Positions 32,138-44,281 of a stretch of 64,000 nt of DNA are shown here, one piece after another (position 1 is the first letter of the stretch; each line of letters begins with the position of its first letter). This DNA comes from Coriolopsis trogii (taxonomy: Eukaryota; Basidiomycota; Agaricomycetes; Polyporales; Polyporaceae), in contig JAHYIO010000003.1 of NCBI GenBank assembly GCA_020543525.1, forward strand, positions 3,286,001 through 3,350,000, given 5' to 3'. A model generated the notes under the pieces. That model had not been told where the DNA came from. It saw only the letters and a program-made list of their open reading frames with translations, and ran no database searches. Both the position numbers and the translations under genes were made by a program.

Positions 32138-34098
32138 TTCGTGCAGACTGTTTGCAGACAGTCATGTACAAGAGGGAACGGAGAGGGCGTCCGACAGCCC
32201 CGGGGCGGGCTTGGGGACCGGCAGGGTTTATCTGGACTGTCAGCCGCTCGGTGTGAATTATCGGCTCTCGCGACGAAAATGACGCACCCCATAGGTTTAT
32301 TGAGAGGATAACTTTGCATTATGGCGGCCTGCGTCGAGTGCCGAGACCAATGACGATGCGGACTTGAGAGCTTCGCCGCCAGTCGAATGTGGGAACTGTG
32401 GAGTAGCCATGCTCCGTGCCACCCTGTTGGTAGCCATTTCAGCATCGCATCCCACAGAAAGGCCTCGGTCTAGAGCACTTTAGACCTGCCTTTGGCCCTT
32501 GCCATCTCTTCCGAGCTCCATCCCATCCTCGAGTGGTCAGGAACCAAATACAACCATCGCCTTTTTCGTCGAGTGCCCAGCGTCCATCCTCGGCAATCGC
32601 CATCTCTACCTCCAAGTATACCTCAATATCGATCTCCGATCTCGACGGCCGCTTGAGAATCTTTGCTGTAATCACCACAACCTGTATACGACAGCGGACA
32701 TTACGCGCGCTGAGCGACACAACGCCCGCGTGGTCCGTGCTTCGCCTTGTTATCCGTGAGACGCAGGGAGGCATTCGGCGGCGGCAATAGAATGTGTGCG
32801 GTCATACTGCTGTTTATGCTATCCGACGGCGACTGAGTGGCTGAGGGGCCATGGGTGGCAGCTCGTGGCAGGTGGTTGGTGTAGTGGCTCCCATGACCAG
32901 GATAGTGCACCCGTGGATGTGGGTATTCCCCGATGTGTTGGAGAGACCCGCCGCGGGAAGACACGTCCAGTGTGGCCGCGCAGTCATCAACTGTAGCACC
33001 GTTAGCCTAGCACCGTTAGCACGCAAGCGGCGCGATCAGGCCTTGGTCAGCGGCGATTCCGAAGGTGTGATCTGTACGTGTACTCACCCCGGTAGAGTAG
33101 GGTAGAGTCCACATACGTGGGGTTGTTATCGTGTAACAAAACACGTTCCAAAGCCTGTCCCTTGCGCCGCTATCGTGCCTACTTCGTGCTGACCAAGTGA
33201 ACGATCGGGGAAACTGACAACGAAGGTTGGTCGATCGAGTAAAGACTGGTGACTGACTGAGCAATATGTTATCTGCCTAATGCGACTTTATCAGAGACGA
33301 TGTCAGCGGCGGGCCGGTGCATTGCTGGCGCCCAGCGTTGACCAGTTGACCAGCGAAATACCACTGCAATGCCAACAGTCGCGACTTCCCTATTTTGTGG
33401 CTATATGCGGGATTTTCCAGCAGTCATGTTGCTGATGGATTCGGAAGGATGACCAGTTCCCTAATACAGTGATACTGAATCTGTGGGCAACAACACCGTT
33501 ATTGATCGGCTTGGCATGGCTTCACTCTTTGTTAGGCTACGTGGGACGTACCGATGTATGTATCGCGAACCCGTTTACTCAGCTCTCGGTATATTCTGTC
33601 TTAGACAGCAACCTGTCTCGCATCAAATGCAGAGGTGATGAGGGAGAAAAGCAAGGTACATTCGTGACCCAACGGGACTGCGGCGACGCGTGCACCGGGC
33701 GTCTGACATAGGCGCCTATGTGCGTCTGTGGATGCACGTGACCGTGATATCCAACTCTCCATCCGCCTTTCATTCTACTTGTTGCCATCTGAGCGTTCGC
33801 ATACTACTGGGCCGCAGCTGCAAGTCTGACACATCGAAGGGCCTGAGCACAGGCAGAGATCTGCGATCGATACAAGTGAAGGATGAAGAGGGTATATACG
33901 ATTTACCTATCGTTCCCTTGGGCCTTATCTCACGTAAACTTCCCAATGTGATTGCCAATTGGGCGCTAGCGTGACTCAGGATCGTCTATTACAGCTATAT
34001 AGTACCGGGTCCCTACGAACCATTGGACCCCGGTCCCTCTGCTCGACCCCACCACCACTGACAACCCGTTGCGGCTCAAGGTCGACTGAGCAGTTCAG
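32138..34098. other. Intergenic region of 2 kb, no confident gene
   Basis: A minus frame at 32439-32774 contains a plausible stretch (RSEIDIEVYLEVEMAIAEDGRWALDEKGDG) but lacks splice-supported neighbours. A doubled TAGC(A)CCGTTAGC motif lies near 32995-33020. The last 330 bp are the MFS1 promoter, duplicated upstream of MFS2. Confidence 0.4.
33996..34002 (+). promoter_or_regulatory. TATA box of MFS transporter copy 1
   Basis: TATATAG within CAGCTATATAGTACCGGG, about 100 nt upstream of the ATG at 34099; the same 18-nt context is kept upstream of copy 2. A CCAAT-type GCCAATTG at 33955-33962 also recurs there. Confidence 0.6.
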
Positions 34099-36019
34099 AT
34101 GGAGGCTACAGAAGAAAGCCCTCTGCTTGGCGCAGGCGCAGCAATCGGAGATCCCGAGCTCATCAAGCATGATCTGATGTACCAGCGGTTCTCCCCCGCA
34201 CAGAAGAACGTCATTGTTGCCCTGATAGCTTGGGCTGGGTTCATTCCTTGTGAGTCGTCCACTCTGCGACTTCTCAGCTACCGACTTACGCTCCGTCTTT
34301 CTAGTCCTTGCGTCGGGATCTTTTATTCCCTCCATTCCTGAGATCGCCCACGAACTCGACTCGACAGGCGAAATTATCAGGTAACCGATCTTCTCCCTCT
34401 GCATCGACTTCCAAACTCATTTTTGCGTTTGTTCCAGCTTGGCTGTGAGTCTCTCGCTCGCCACAGCCTCGGTTGGCAGTCTGACATGGGCTACATACTC
34501 TGGAATCTGTAAGTCATCTTGAGTTGCCAAGTTATCTGCCGCCAGACTCACGCATCATGTTCCAGATGGACGTCGTGCCGTCTATCTCAGGTCCCTCCCT
34601 TGCCTCATCATAGGCTCGGCGGGTGTCGCGACCGCACATGCTGTCCCGGCTCTCATGTTCTGGCGCGTGGTTCAGGCCTTCGGCTCGTCAAGCGGCATGT
34701 CCGTCGGTGCAGGTGTCATTGGAGACATCTTTCGGTTGGAGGAACGTGGAGCCGCCATGGGCATCTTCTTCGGGGTCGGTATTTGCTTCATCAAACCTCT
34801 CTGTGTGGAATTATCGTTGACACCTGGAATCACTGTAGGCTTCGCTCTTCGGCCCTGCTATCGCACCGGTGTGTGGCGGTTTAGCTACTCACTACGCCTC
34901 CTGGCGCTATGCACAATGGGCTTTATTCGTGATGGGCCTCTTTGCTCTCGTCCCCGTCGCCTTGTGGCTCCCGGAAACGTTAGACCCTGAGATTCTCCAG
35001 CGCGAAAAGGGGTCTAGCAAGCGGTTCGGAATCCTGAAGATCAACCCCTTCAAGAGCATCACCGTCCTCCGTAGCCCCAACATCATGATCATGGTCTGTA
35101 ACTCATTGTTGCTTTGAAGAGGAATCAATCGACTAATCCAGGACAGACGATAGCAGGGACGACTACGTTGTTGACAGATTTCGGTGAGTGGCTCGCATCG
35201 TTCTATGTCTATTCGTGTACAACTGCTAATTCTATTCGCAGCCCTGATGATTCCACTTGCATATACAATCGTGAGCTCCGCGCTGTCTCACTGCATACCC
35301 GTAGCCCCAGCTCACCTCACCTCAGGGAAAACAATACAACATCACGAACGAGGCGCTTATTGGCGCCTTCTTCCTCCCTGTGGGAATGGGGAATATCAGT
35401 ACGCGCACTTTCCTCAGCCTATCTGGGTGGAAACTGATCAGTCTCTCTCCTCTTCAGTCGGCGCGCCACTCTCTGGGCGCATCTGTGACCGCACGGTCGT
35501 CCGCTGGCGCAAGCGGCGTGGAGGCGAGTGGGTGCCCGAAGACCGACTGCGCGCAACGCTCTGGGGCGCGGGCCTGCTCGTCCCGCTCTCAGTGCTTCTC
35601 GCCGGACTGACGATCAAGTACGTGCCGGGAACGCCCGGCATCGTCCTCAACCTCGTCTGGCTCTTCATGAACGGCATAGGCGTCGACTTTGTGCTCACCC
35701 CCGCGTCGTCGTACTACGTTGATATTCTGCACGCGCGGAGCGCGGAGACGATGGCTGCGAGCGCATCGTTCCGTGCGTTCATTATCGCGCTCACGACGGC
35801 GGGGTTGTTGCCGCTCATCAACTCCATCGGGGTCACGGCGACGGACACGCTGTTCGCGGTCATCGCGTGGGTTGGGTTCGGGTACGTCCATCGGTTGCAT
35901 GTTGCATGCTGGCGAACGAGTCTGACCCCTGTATCAGTTTGACCGTCCTGACGATCAAGTACGGCGATCGGATGCGCGCATGGGTCGACGTGGGCTATTC
36001 CACCGTGCGGGACAACTGA
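34099..36019 (+). CDS. MFS drug:H+ antiporter (DHA1 type), tandem copy 1
   Basis: A multi-exon gene starting MEATEESPLLG. Exons 34099-34249 and 34305-34380 are mapped; later exons encode SLAVSLSLATASVGSLTWATYSG, GRRAVYLRSLPCLIIGSAGVATAHAV, FWRVVQAFGSSSGMSVGAGVIGDIFRLEERGAAMGIFFG, LFGPAIAPVCGGLATHYASWRYAQWALFVMGL, PETLDPEILQREK, NEALIGAFFLPVGMGN and WGAGLLVPLSVLLAGLTIKYVPGTPG, ending VGYSTVRDN at 36019. GDIFRLEERGAAMGIF and GP-PVCGG are signatures of DHA1 fungal multidrug/polyamine antiporters in the plasma membrane. Substrate is unknown. Every junction I tried keeps frame, so the gene appears intact with about ten exons. It and copy 2 form a segmental tandem duplication. Confidence 0.88.
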
Positions 36020-37725
36020 CGGCTGTCGCAGCTCGTCCTCTTTCGCCTTTCACCTTCCACCTATCGTGACTTCTCTACCCCCCCGGCTGTCGCCAATTTC
36101 CCTTCGAATGGGCTCTCAGAACGCGTGTTAGCAGCGCTACTGCGCACAAAATATGCTGAAACATGGCATAACCAACCATGCGCGCTGGTGGTACCTATAG
36201 TCCGACCAAGCAGCAAGCCTGGCGGGAGCAGCTGGTTCGGCATACAGTACACGGCGAGCTTCTTCGACCCATGTATAAAGAAGAAAATTTGCTCCACGAC
36301 AGGCGATTGGAGCGTGTCCGTGTATAGTAATGCGTGCGTACGTGCTGAGAAGCACGCGGGTGGCCGGTGTCGGCGCATGTGGGGGTTTCTTCATTTTGTG
36401 CGACTTTATCAGGGGCGGGTCGGTTACTCTGGTAGTGGTGAATCTGATACGCAGACATTGAACAGCGCACTCGCCGGTGAGACTGTCAAGGGTGGCAAGC
36501 AGCTTTTGAGTAAAGGACCCACTGGAATGAGCTCCATATGTCTGCCAGTGTCAGAGAGATTCCTTTGGACTGTACACATTACAGGGGGAGAAAGGGAGAT
36601 CAAAACGGTAGCGGTTGCTGAATAGTTAACCGAACATAGACGGCCATGATGTCATGTTCATCCTGCATACGCTGTCAGACGAGGTGTGTTCCCAGGGAGC
36701 GAGAGTCCGAGTATCTTGAGATTGTACCACAACCTGAGTCATCAATCCCACTGGCAGGAGGTCACGGATTGTGTTCGAAAGGCGCACCACCGGGAAGACG
36801 AGGAGAGCGCATATAGTCATGTCCTCCAAAAGCGAATCACCGGGTTAACTCTGGCCAACTCTGGCCTTCAGTGTTATTATATAATTATCGATTTGATGTA
36901 CTACGTATACATGTACTGATACATATAGAGTTGATTGGACGCTCGGCAGGGCACCCCATACCACGAGATAATGAGGTATCTCCTGAGTCCTCAACTTCAA
37001 GTGTCTCCGAATCGTTCGGAATACAACTTCACGCACACGGGGGCCTTTGTTGGCCCAAACGCGAAAGCTTGCCATGGGAGGTGACGGCAGACCGGCGCGC
37101 AAATCTAGAGGCGTTAGACCAACTTGTATATATTCGGGGTGAGTACTGAGGCCTCCATACCTTTGACTTGGCTCGCGGCGACGCTTGCATTCTCTATGTA
37201 TTTGTCTCGCCTCAACGTAAGATGTAGAGGAGATAGTAAGGGAGAAGGATAAATCGTCACGCCCAAATATTGATGCCAACGTAAGCAATCCCGCGAAATG
37301 TCTTCAGTAGGCGCCATCATACTAGTATACCGCGGCAGGTGACCATGACTTTCCACCTTTCCACCTTTCTTAAGTTCCTCCATCTGCCTTCACTCTACTG
37401 CCATCAATCAGGATTCTGTCACACTGGGCCGCAGCCGAGAGCCGTAACTCTGAAACATTGAAGGACAGAGGACTGCGATCGATACAGGAAACGCCGAATG
37501 AAGAGTCCAATTACCAGTGTCGCTTCCACTTGGGCCTTGTCACACGTATGTAAACTTCCTGAGATGATTGCCAATTGATCGTGACTCGGAGCTGTCTATC
37601 TCAGCTATATAGTACCGGGACAACTCTCGCTATGAATCAACGGGTTTGACTCGGTTCCCTGCTCAACTCCAACACCACCGGCAATCCCTCTCTTGCCGCA
37701 GGCTAAGGTCGACTGAGCGACACAG
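36020..37725. other. Spacer between the MFS duplicates
   Basis: The first roughly 380 bp resemble the 3' flank of copy 2 (for example GCTGAAACATGGC and GACGCGGGTGGC-type blocks at 36150-36380 and 39780-40010). The last 330 bp resemble the copy 1 promoter. The middle (36400-37390) has no supported gene; an AT-rich patch lies at 36870-36930. Confidence 0.5.
37606..37612 (+). promoter_or_regulatory. TATA box of MFS transporter copy 2
   Basis: TATATAG in the same CAGCTATATAGTACCGGG context as copy 1, about 115 nt upstream of the ATG at 37726, with GCCAATTG at 37570-37577. Confidence 0.6.
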
Positions 37726-39653
37726 ATGGAGGCGACAGAAGATAGCCCCCTGCTCGCCGCAAGCGCAGCGGTCGTAGATCCCGAGAACGTACGGCATGAT
37801 CTCTTATACAAGCGGTTCTCCCCCGCACAGAAGAACGTCATTGTTGCCCTGATAGCTTGGGCTGGATTCATCCCCTGTGAGTCATGCCTTTTGAGACGAC
37901 TTCTCAGCTACAGACTTACACTCTGCTTCCTCAGTCCTTGCCTCGGGTTCCTTTATTCCCTCCATTCCGGAGATCGCCCGCGAACTTGACTCGACCGGAG
38001 AAATCATCAGGCAGGCGGAGTTACTCTGAGTCTGCATATCAACTTACAGACTGATTTCTATGTGTACTCCAGCCTGGCTGTGAGTCTCTCGCTCGCCTCA
38101 CACTCGATCGGCAGTCTAACATGGGCTACATACTCTGGTACTTGTAAGTCACTTCGAGTCATCATGTCATCCGCGGCCGCCTCCAGACTCACGCACGATT
38201 ATCCAGACGGACGTCGTGCCGTGTATCTCAGATCCCTCCCTTGCCTCATCATAGGCTCGGCGGGTGTGGCGACCGCACGCGCTGTACCGAATCTCATGTT
38301 CTGGCGAGTGATTCAGGCCTTCGGCTCGTCTAGCGGCATGTCCGTTGGTGCAGGTGTCATTGGAGACATCTTTCGGCTGGAGGAACGTGGAGCCGCCATG
38401 GGCATCTTCTTCGGCGTCAGTATTCGCATCGTCAAATTTGTTGGTTCCACATTCTCATCTGCCAAGTTTTTGTAGGCGTCGCTGTTCGGCCCTGCTATCG
38501 CCCCGCTGTGTGGCGGTATTGCTACCCACTACGCCACCTGGCGCTATGGACAGTGGGGCATGTTCGTGTTAGGCCTCTTTGCTCTTGTCCCCGTCGCCCT
38601 GTGGCTCCCGGAAACATTAGACCCCGAGGTTCTCCAGCGCAATAAGGAGACCGCCGGTACGCGGTTCGGAATCCTGAAAATCAACCCTTTCAAGAGCATC
38701 ACCGTCCTCCGCAGTCCCAACATCTTCATCCTGGTATGTTTGTGAATTCATGTCGCTTCACCCCAGAAACTCTTGACCGACTGGTTCGGAACAGACGATG
38801 GCAGGGACTGCTGCGATATTGACAGACTTCAGTGAGTTGCCCGCACCGTTCTAAGCCTCTGCATATACAGCGGCTTAAATTGCTCGCAGTTATGATGGTC
38901 CCACTTGCATACACGATCGTGAGTTTCGCACTCAGCCATCACTTGCACCAGCTCACCTCATCTCAGGGGAAACAATACAACATCACGAACGAGGCGCTTA
39001 TTGGCGCCTTCTTCCTCCCTGTGGGCATGGGGAATATCAGTACGCGCAATCTCGTTAACATATCCGGGTGCGACTAACCAGACTCCCTCCAGTCGGCGCG
39101 CCGCTTTCCGGGCGCGTTTCTGACCGCACGGTTGTCCGCTGGCGCAAGCAGCGCGGAGGCGAGTGGGTGCCCGAAGACCGACTGCGCGCAACGCTCTGGG
39201 GTGCAGGCCTTCTCGTCCCGCTCTCAGTCCTCCTCTCAGGACTGACGATCAAGTACGTGCCTGGCACGCCCGGCGTTATCCTCAACCTCATGTGGCTCTT
39301 CATGAACGGGGTCGGGGTCGACTTTGTACTCACCCCGGCGTCGTCGTACTACGTTGATATCTTGCACGCACGGAGTGCGGAGACGATGGCCGCGAGCGGG
39401 GCGTTCCGCACTATCATCGTCGCGTTCACGACCGCGTGGCTCTTGCCGCTCATAAACACCATTGGGGTCACGGCGACGGACGCGCTGTTCGCGGTCATCG
39501 CCTGGATCGGGTTTGGGTACGTCCATCCGTCAGATTTTCGCCTGTGTACCAATATTGACGCATTGCAACAGATTGACCGTCCTAACGATCAAGTATGGCG
39601 ACCGGATGCGCGCATGGGTCGACGTGGGCTATTCCACGGTGCGCGACAACTGA
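37726..39653 (+). CDS. MFS drug:H+ antiporter (DHA1 type), tandem copy 2
   Basis: Starts MEATEDSPLLAASAA and keeps the exon order of copy 1: RFSPAQKNVIVALIAWAGFIP, LAVSLSLASHSIGSLTWATYSG, FWRVIQAFGSSSGMSVGAGVIGDIFRLEERGAAMGIFFG, ASLFGPAIAPLCGGIATHYATWRYGQWG, PETLDPEVLQRNK, RFGILKINPFKSITVLRSPNIFIL, KQYNITNEALIGAFFLPVGMGN and LTIKYVPGTPGVILNLMWLF, ending VGYSTVRDN. I see no stop or frame break, so both copies should encode working transporters. Protein identity is high, with differences concentrated at the N-terminus and in the introns. The N-terminal variation and separate promoters leave room for divergence in expression. Substrate unknown. Confidence 0.88.
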
Positions 39654-40814
39654 TGGCCCGACCCATTACAATTCACCTTTCATGACTTCTTCACCTCCCG
39701 GATTCCGGATTTCACCCTTTGTTAGAACATGGCCTTGGAATTCATTCGAGGAGCGCTGTTGCATATCTGTCAACAACTACCTATACTGAAACATGGCGTC
39801 ATCATCCCTCCTCGCTGGTGGCGCGAATTTTCCGACCAAGCCTTGCGGAAGAAGCTGGCCGGAGGAGCCATATCCACCCACATATAAGCGTCAGGTCCTC
39901 GATAGGCGATGTCGAAGTGCGTCCGTGGAGTAATGCGTGCGGCGCCACACAGCGTACGTACGTACTGAGGACGCGGGTGGCGGATGTCGGTGCATATGGA
40001 TGACTGGAGGGGTCTCGTTCTTCTTTCTTTGTGACATTTCGGTTTTTTTTCCTAGATGGCAGACGTGGATGAAAATACATACATTGTTTGGAAACCTGGA
40101 TCCTCCCGCGCGCTCTCATATTCCCGAAAGCTTGCATTCATGCTAGTATTTATGTAGCACCCTACAGGCATCCGCCAGGAAACGACATTACCTCCCGGGA
40201 TCTTTCTGAGATCGGGCTCTCTACGGAGAATAACATGTTTCCTGATGTGGTTAGAGAGCGTCAAGGGACCGCGTAAAATGCTGGCGCCGGTCGTTCATAT
40301 GCGAGATGATTGACTTGTCCCTTGCTGTCATGACCTCGCTCGCAACCGTGACCTTGAGATATTCAAACGATATTGCCCCGTTCACTGCGCAAAATCACTC
40401 GAACCTTTGCGCTGCCAGTTAGTATTGCAAGTATGCGGCTGACTTTGGGTTCTCTGACCCGCGCTTGCGGCGGAAACGCTGACCTCGAAGAGAGAATATG
40501 GCGGAAGTGTCTATCATGAGGTGAGCACATTGCGACTCTTCGTATGTTGCGTACACCTGGCTTACTAGTTTTATCAGTATGTAACGTAATACGCATTCCC
40601 TCCTGACGAGGAATACTGTCGGAGGAGCGTGTGTGCGCAGGCTCGACCGACATCGTCCTGAATGCGATCAGCGGTTGAGTCGACGCGGCTGCCATGTTAG
40701 CCTCCGGTAAGCCCCTCGTATTTCGTGCATATATGTCTGGTACGTCGCCATACGTCCTTTTGTCACATCTATACGTCTATCACCACCACCACCACCACCA
40801 AGTGCGCATACAAG
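39654..40814. other. Intergenic region, no gene recognised
   Basis: The first 350 bp match the 3' flank of MFS copy 1. No supported coding sequence follows. A (CAC)n microsatellite at about 40781-40799 lies just upstream of the membrane-protein gene and is partly shared with the promoter of its paralog (47199-47220). Confidence 0.5.
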
Positions 40815-41609
40815 ATGTTCTCCCACTTCACGACCCCGTCCGTCTCCCTCGCCATCGGACCATCCACCATCCCTGACCCTACTCCTATCGTCAACCTCTT
40901 CCTCTTCCTTTGCATCATCTTCCTGTTCTTCATAATCGGCCTTCCTCTCCTCACTCTTCTCCGGTTTACCCGCAAGACTTGTGTCATTATTTTCTCCTCT
41001 CACGTCGTCATCGTCATCAGTTTCTCCACCTCCCTCTTGGCTATACTCAAACATTGGATCCGTATGTCTCTTCGTCGGTCATGCCGCGTCCTGTCCACTA
41101 CGGACTTGTGCAGCGGGATCTCATCCGTCCTTCGTCTCCCCCTCCTATTTTACTTCCACTCAGTCTCGACGGCTCAAGCAAGCGAGTGCGGGTGGATTCT
41201 TCGTATGGTACGCTTCGTCTTCTTCGCATCCTCTTCAGCGGCTGACACCCGACCAGTATGCATGGCTCCGGGAGACTGTGGGGCGTGTGTATGACGATGC
41301 GACCCAGGTGAGCATACACGCTTTGACGCCTCTACCTATATGGAATAACACTACGCGCAGAACGCGATCAGTGCCCTTGAGGCCAAGCTTCGGTGTTTGG
41401 AAGCAGAGGCGCGCGCTGCACGCTCTGAGGCCGCTGAGGCGACGGAGACGTTGCAGGATCTGGTGCCGGGGATGGACATGATGGCGAAGATGTTCGAGGA
41501 CTATAGAACGACTATCGAAAAGAAGAGGGAGGCGAACGCGGCCCTCCAACGTCGTCTTGACGAACTTCAGGCAGCGTTGGATGAGGGGGAGGATGGGAGC
41601 TTCGGTTGA
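40815..41609 (+). CDS. Membrane protein with C-terminal coiled coil, paralog A, unknown family
   Basis: Three exons (40815-41207, 41257-41307, 41361-41609) give 230 aa. The N-terminal half is strongly hydrophobic: LFLFLCIIFLFFIIGLPLLTLL, CVIIFSSHVVIVISFSTSLLAIL and a weaker LRLPLLFYFHSVS, so two or three membrane segments. A small exon encodes YAWLRETVGRVYDDATQ. The C-terminal exon is a charged heptad-type coiled coil: NAISALEAKLRCLEAEARAARSEAAEATETLQ and RTTIEKKREANAALQRRLDELQAALDEGEDGSFG. The same exon phases and junctions occur in paralog B, which selects this frame over two other open frames in exon 1. The layout would suit a membrane-anchored oligomeric scaffold; no family was recognised and function is not inferred further. 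Confidence 0.7.
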
Positions 41610-42277
41610 GGGGAGGAGGTGAGGGACGATGGGTATTCGACACAGAAATTGAACTGTGAGTACACGGCTTCTTTCTCGATGAGCCCCCAAATCTGATGGA
41701 TTTGCACGCATCCTTGCTGATTATATGCAACCTGGCGATATGCGACTGTAGACGACATATTCGAGGCGCCCGAGATGCCTATGATACTCGCGACCGGAAT
41801 TCAGGAAATATATACGGCCAGCTGGCAGTCGAATGATTACCTCCTGCCACATCTGCAGTCTCCAAATGCTCCATCTACATAATGCAACCACTCTCCACTT
41901 CGGTACTGCTACGTGGCCTGGGTTCTCAACATATGCAGTTCATTGGTTCCGACCTCATAAAAGTCTCTGCAAGCTCCTGACAGCATTCAAATCCAATGTA
42001 ATCTTGCCCTGCTCCGTTCTATCACAACACTTGTGACCGTCCGTTCCCGGTCTGCTGTCGAAGTTGCTCGACGTCCCGTCCCAGGTTATGTTCGTTCCCA
42101 TCTCTAATTCCCTATGACCCTCCGGGACGACATCAAACTGCTCGCCCTTGACATAGATTTATAGGATGGTCCGTGGTCTGGTTCGGAACTGACAGTGATG
42201 GTGTCGGCACCCGGTTTCATCGGGCAACGCTCTGCGAACGTCGTGGCACGTACAAGAGGCGCCAGAACGACCGTCAG
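41610..42277. other. Intergenic region upstream of the HET pseudogene
   Basis: Contains, at about 41748-41835, a block whose translation (YDTRDRNSGNI) matches one downstream of paralog B (DHDTRGRNLGDI). No other coding signal; the 5' end of the HET pseudogene is missing here. Confidence 0.45.
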
Positions 42278-44183
42278 ACTCCAAGGCATACACAGCTCGT
42301 AAGCGAGCGGCAGAAGACGGCTATACCTGGCTTTGGATCGACACCTGTTGCATAGACAAGAGGGACATCACCGAGGTCTCCGAAGCCTTAACTCCATGTA
42401 CCAGTGGTATTCGACTGCGACCGTATGCTACGTGTATATGGTCGACGTCTCCACTGCTGGTGCTACCGATCGTTTCAATATCAAACTGGACGTGTACTGG
42501 GCTGATTTCAGCAACAGCAAGTGACACACGAGGGGTTGGACCGTGACGCTCCAGGAACTCCTCGCATCGCACAAGGTCTACTTCTTCACGGTAGATTGGG
42601 ATTGCATCGGCAGCAAGGCCTCTCTGGCACCCCTTCTCGAGGACATAACAGGCATCGACACCGCCGTACTCACCTTTAACGCACCCCTGTCATCCGTGTC
42701 GGTCGCCAGGCGTATGGTCTGGGCATCGCATCGTACGACCACTCGAATGGAGGACGAGGCCTATTGCTTGATGGGACTCTTTGACATCAACATACCCGTC
42801 ATATATGGGGAAGGAAAACGTGCCTTCCGCCGTCTGCAGGAAGAGATCATCTAAACATCACCCGATTATACCCTCTTCACCTGGGGACTCACTCCCTCAC
42901 AAACGGATGAGCCTGTCATCACATCGCTTCATGTGCGCGCTTTCTGGAACGCGGACTACTTGGAGGAGTACAATTCCTAGCCCCTTCCATTCGCGCATTC
43001 CGACCATTGGATGAACTCGAGCAGGCCCATACCGTAGCTCAGGCTGTGATACCATTCCTCGCTTTCCTTGGCGCGCTCTCAACCAGTAGCTCATCCTTCG
43101 ACGAGCATCAGCTCCCCCGCACAGATAGTGGTGACGTGAGTAGTCCAATTTCTCCTGCTCGACAATATCCAAACTGAGCACCTGCCCAAGTTCGCAGTCA
43201 CTAGCTATGGCGTGCGCGCTCACCTACCCATCATCCCGATTCCATCCCGAAACGTCCAGGAGAACTTCAACGAGCCCTATACCTCCTTCTACCTGGCACT
43301 CATCCCTTGCAGCGTTCGCGGGTCCTCCTCTACTTCATGTGTCGGCCTGATACTGCGGCGTTCCCTGAGCATCGAACATGCCTATAACGTGGGCGGCTGG
43401 ATTTCCGCAGACCCTGCGGAACCTCCTCAATACGCTCGGCATGTCGCTGTGTCAAGAGATTCTCTCAACTGGAATTGCGTGAGTAGCGAGAGTGCCGCCG
43501 TCCGTTGGAAGACCGTGTACATATCCCAGCGCGATCGCTGGGCACCAACCGGCATCACCATGCTCGACCTCAACCTCTCACCATCTGGATCCATGCACTC
43601 AGACCGCTCATCCGATCCCGCCGCATACGTCCGGATCCCTTCTTATGTCCGCTACACTCTCAGAGGGATGCGTCTTCTTGACGACGGCGACGGCGACTAT
43701 TTGTCGGGCGTGCAGGGTTACCGCGTCGCGCAGCCACTGTACCGACGGAGAGAAACAGTGGCATACAACTTCCGCTACCCTCCGGCACGCACTCGAACGA
43801 GTACGAGATCAGCCGGCTTTCGAATCCAAGTCGGGATCTGCCACGGCGTTTGGGCTGCGGTCGTCTTCACCCCACCGGAAGCGAGATCCAAGTATCGCGA
43901 GCCTCAGGGAGGGTGGGAGGTGTCTGAATACTGCCTTCGCTGTGCCGGAGCTCACTGCCTCTCTCGTTGGCCTGACTCGTTTCCAAGACAGGAGAGATGG
44001 GAGACGGACAACGTAGACTGGCAGCAGTGCCGGTTTCGTACTTTCGAGGATGCCGCCAGCGGACTGCGGGTTCGCATTCACAAGCCACTATGGCTCATGG
44101 CGGTTGAGGTAGAGCATCATCAAGTTTGGAACACTCTCAGATCCATACGGGGCGTCGCAGTACGCGTATGGGCCGGCTCGTAG
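42278..44183 (+). pseudogene. HET-domain pseudogene (copy 3)
   Basis: Homology to copies 1 and 2 begins at KRAAEDGYTWLWIDTCCIDKRD; the N-terminal MWLLN/SHVWG part is absent. Lesions are a 1-nt deletion after VSEA (near 42387); TGG to TGA at the Trp of the SKWHTRGWT motif (42522-42524); an insertion in GWTLQ; CGA to TGA at EEII-R (42852-42854); and a frame break near 42980. The C-terminal half (43212-44183) is open: VRAHLPIIPIPSRNVQ, GFRIQVGICHGVWAAVVF, QGGWEVSEYCLRCAGAHCLSRW and FRTFEDAASGLRVRIHKPLWLMAVEVEH. It is on the opposite strand to the other two copies. The HET domain cannot be made from this locus. Confidence 0.88.
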
Positions 44184-44281
44184 CCAAACTGCTCGGACGC
44201 CGGAGCTGGCCTGAGGAGAAGTAACAGCCATGCAAGTTGTCCGTCCTCACAGTGCGAGTCATGACACATGGTCTATGTATG

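Noticed and set aside
32439..32774. Minus frame with a protein-like acidic segment
   Set aside because: Isolated, with a basic low-quality remainder and no junctions; left as a possibility in the intergenic entry.
40910..41245. Alternative frame over exon 1 of paralog A, also open in paralog B
   Set aside because: It cannot be spliced in phase to the conserved 17-codon and coiled-coil exons; the hydrophobic frame can, in both paralogs.
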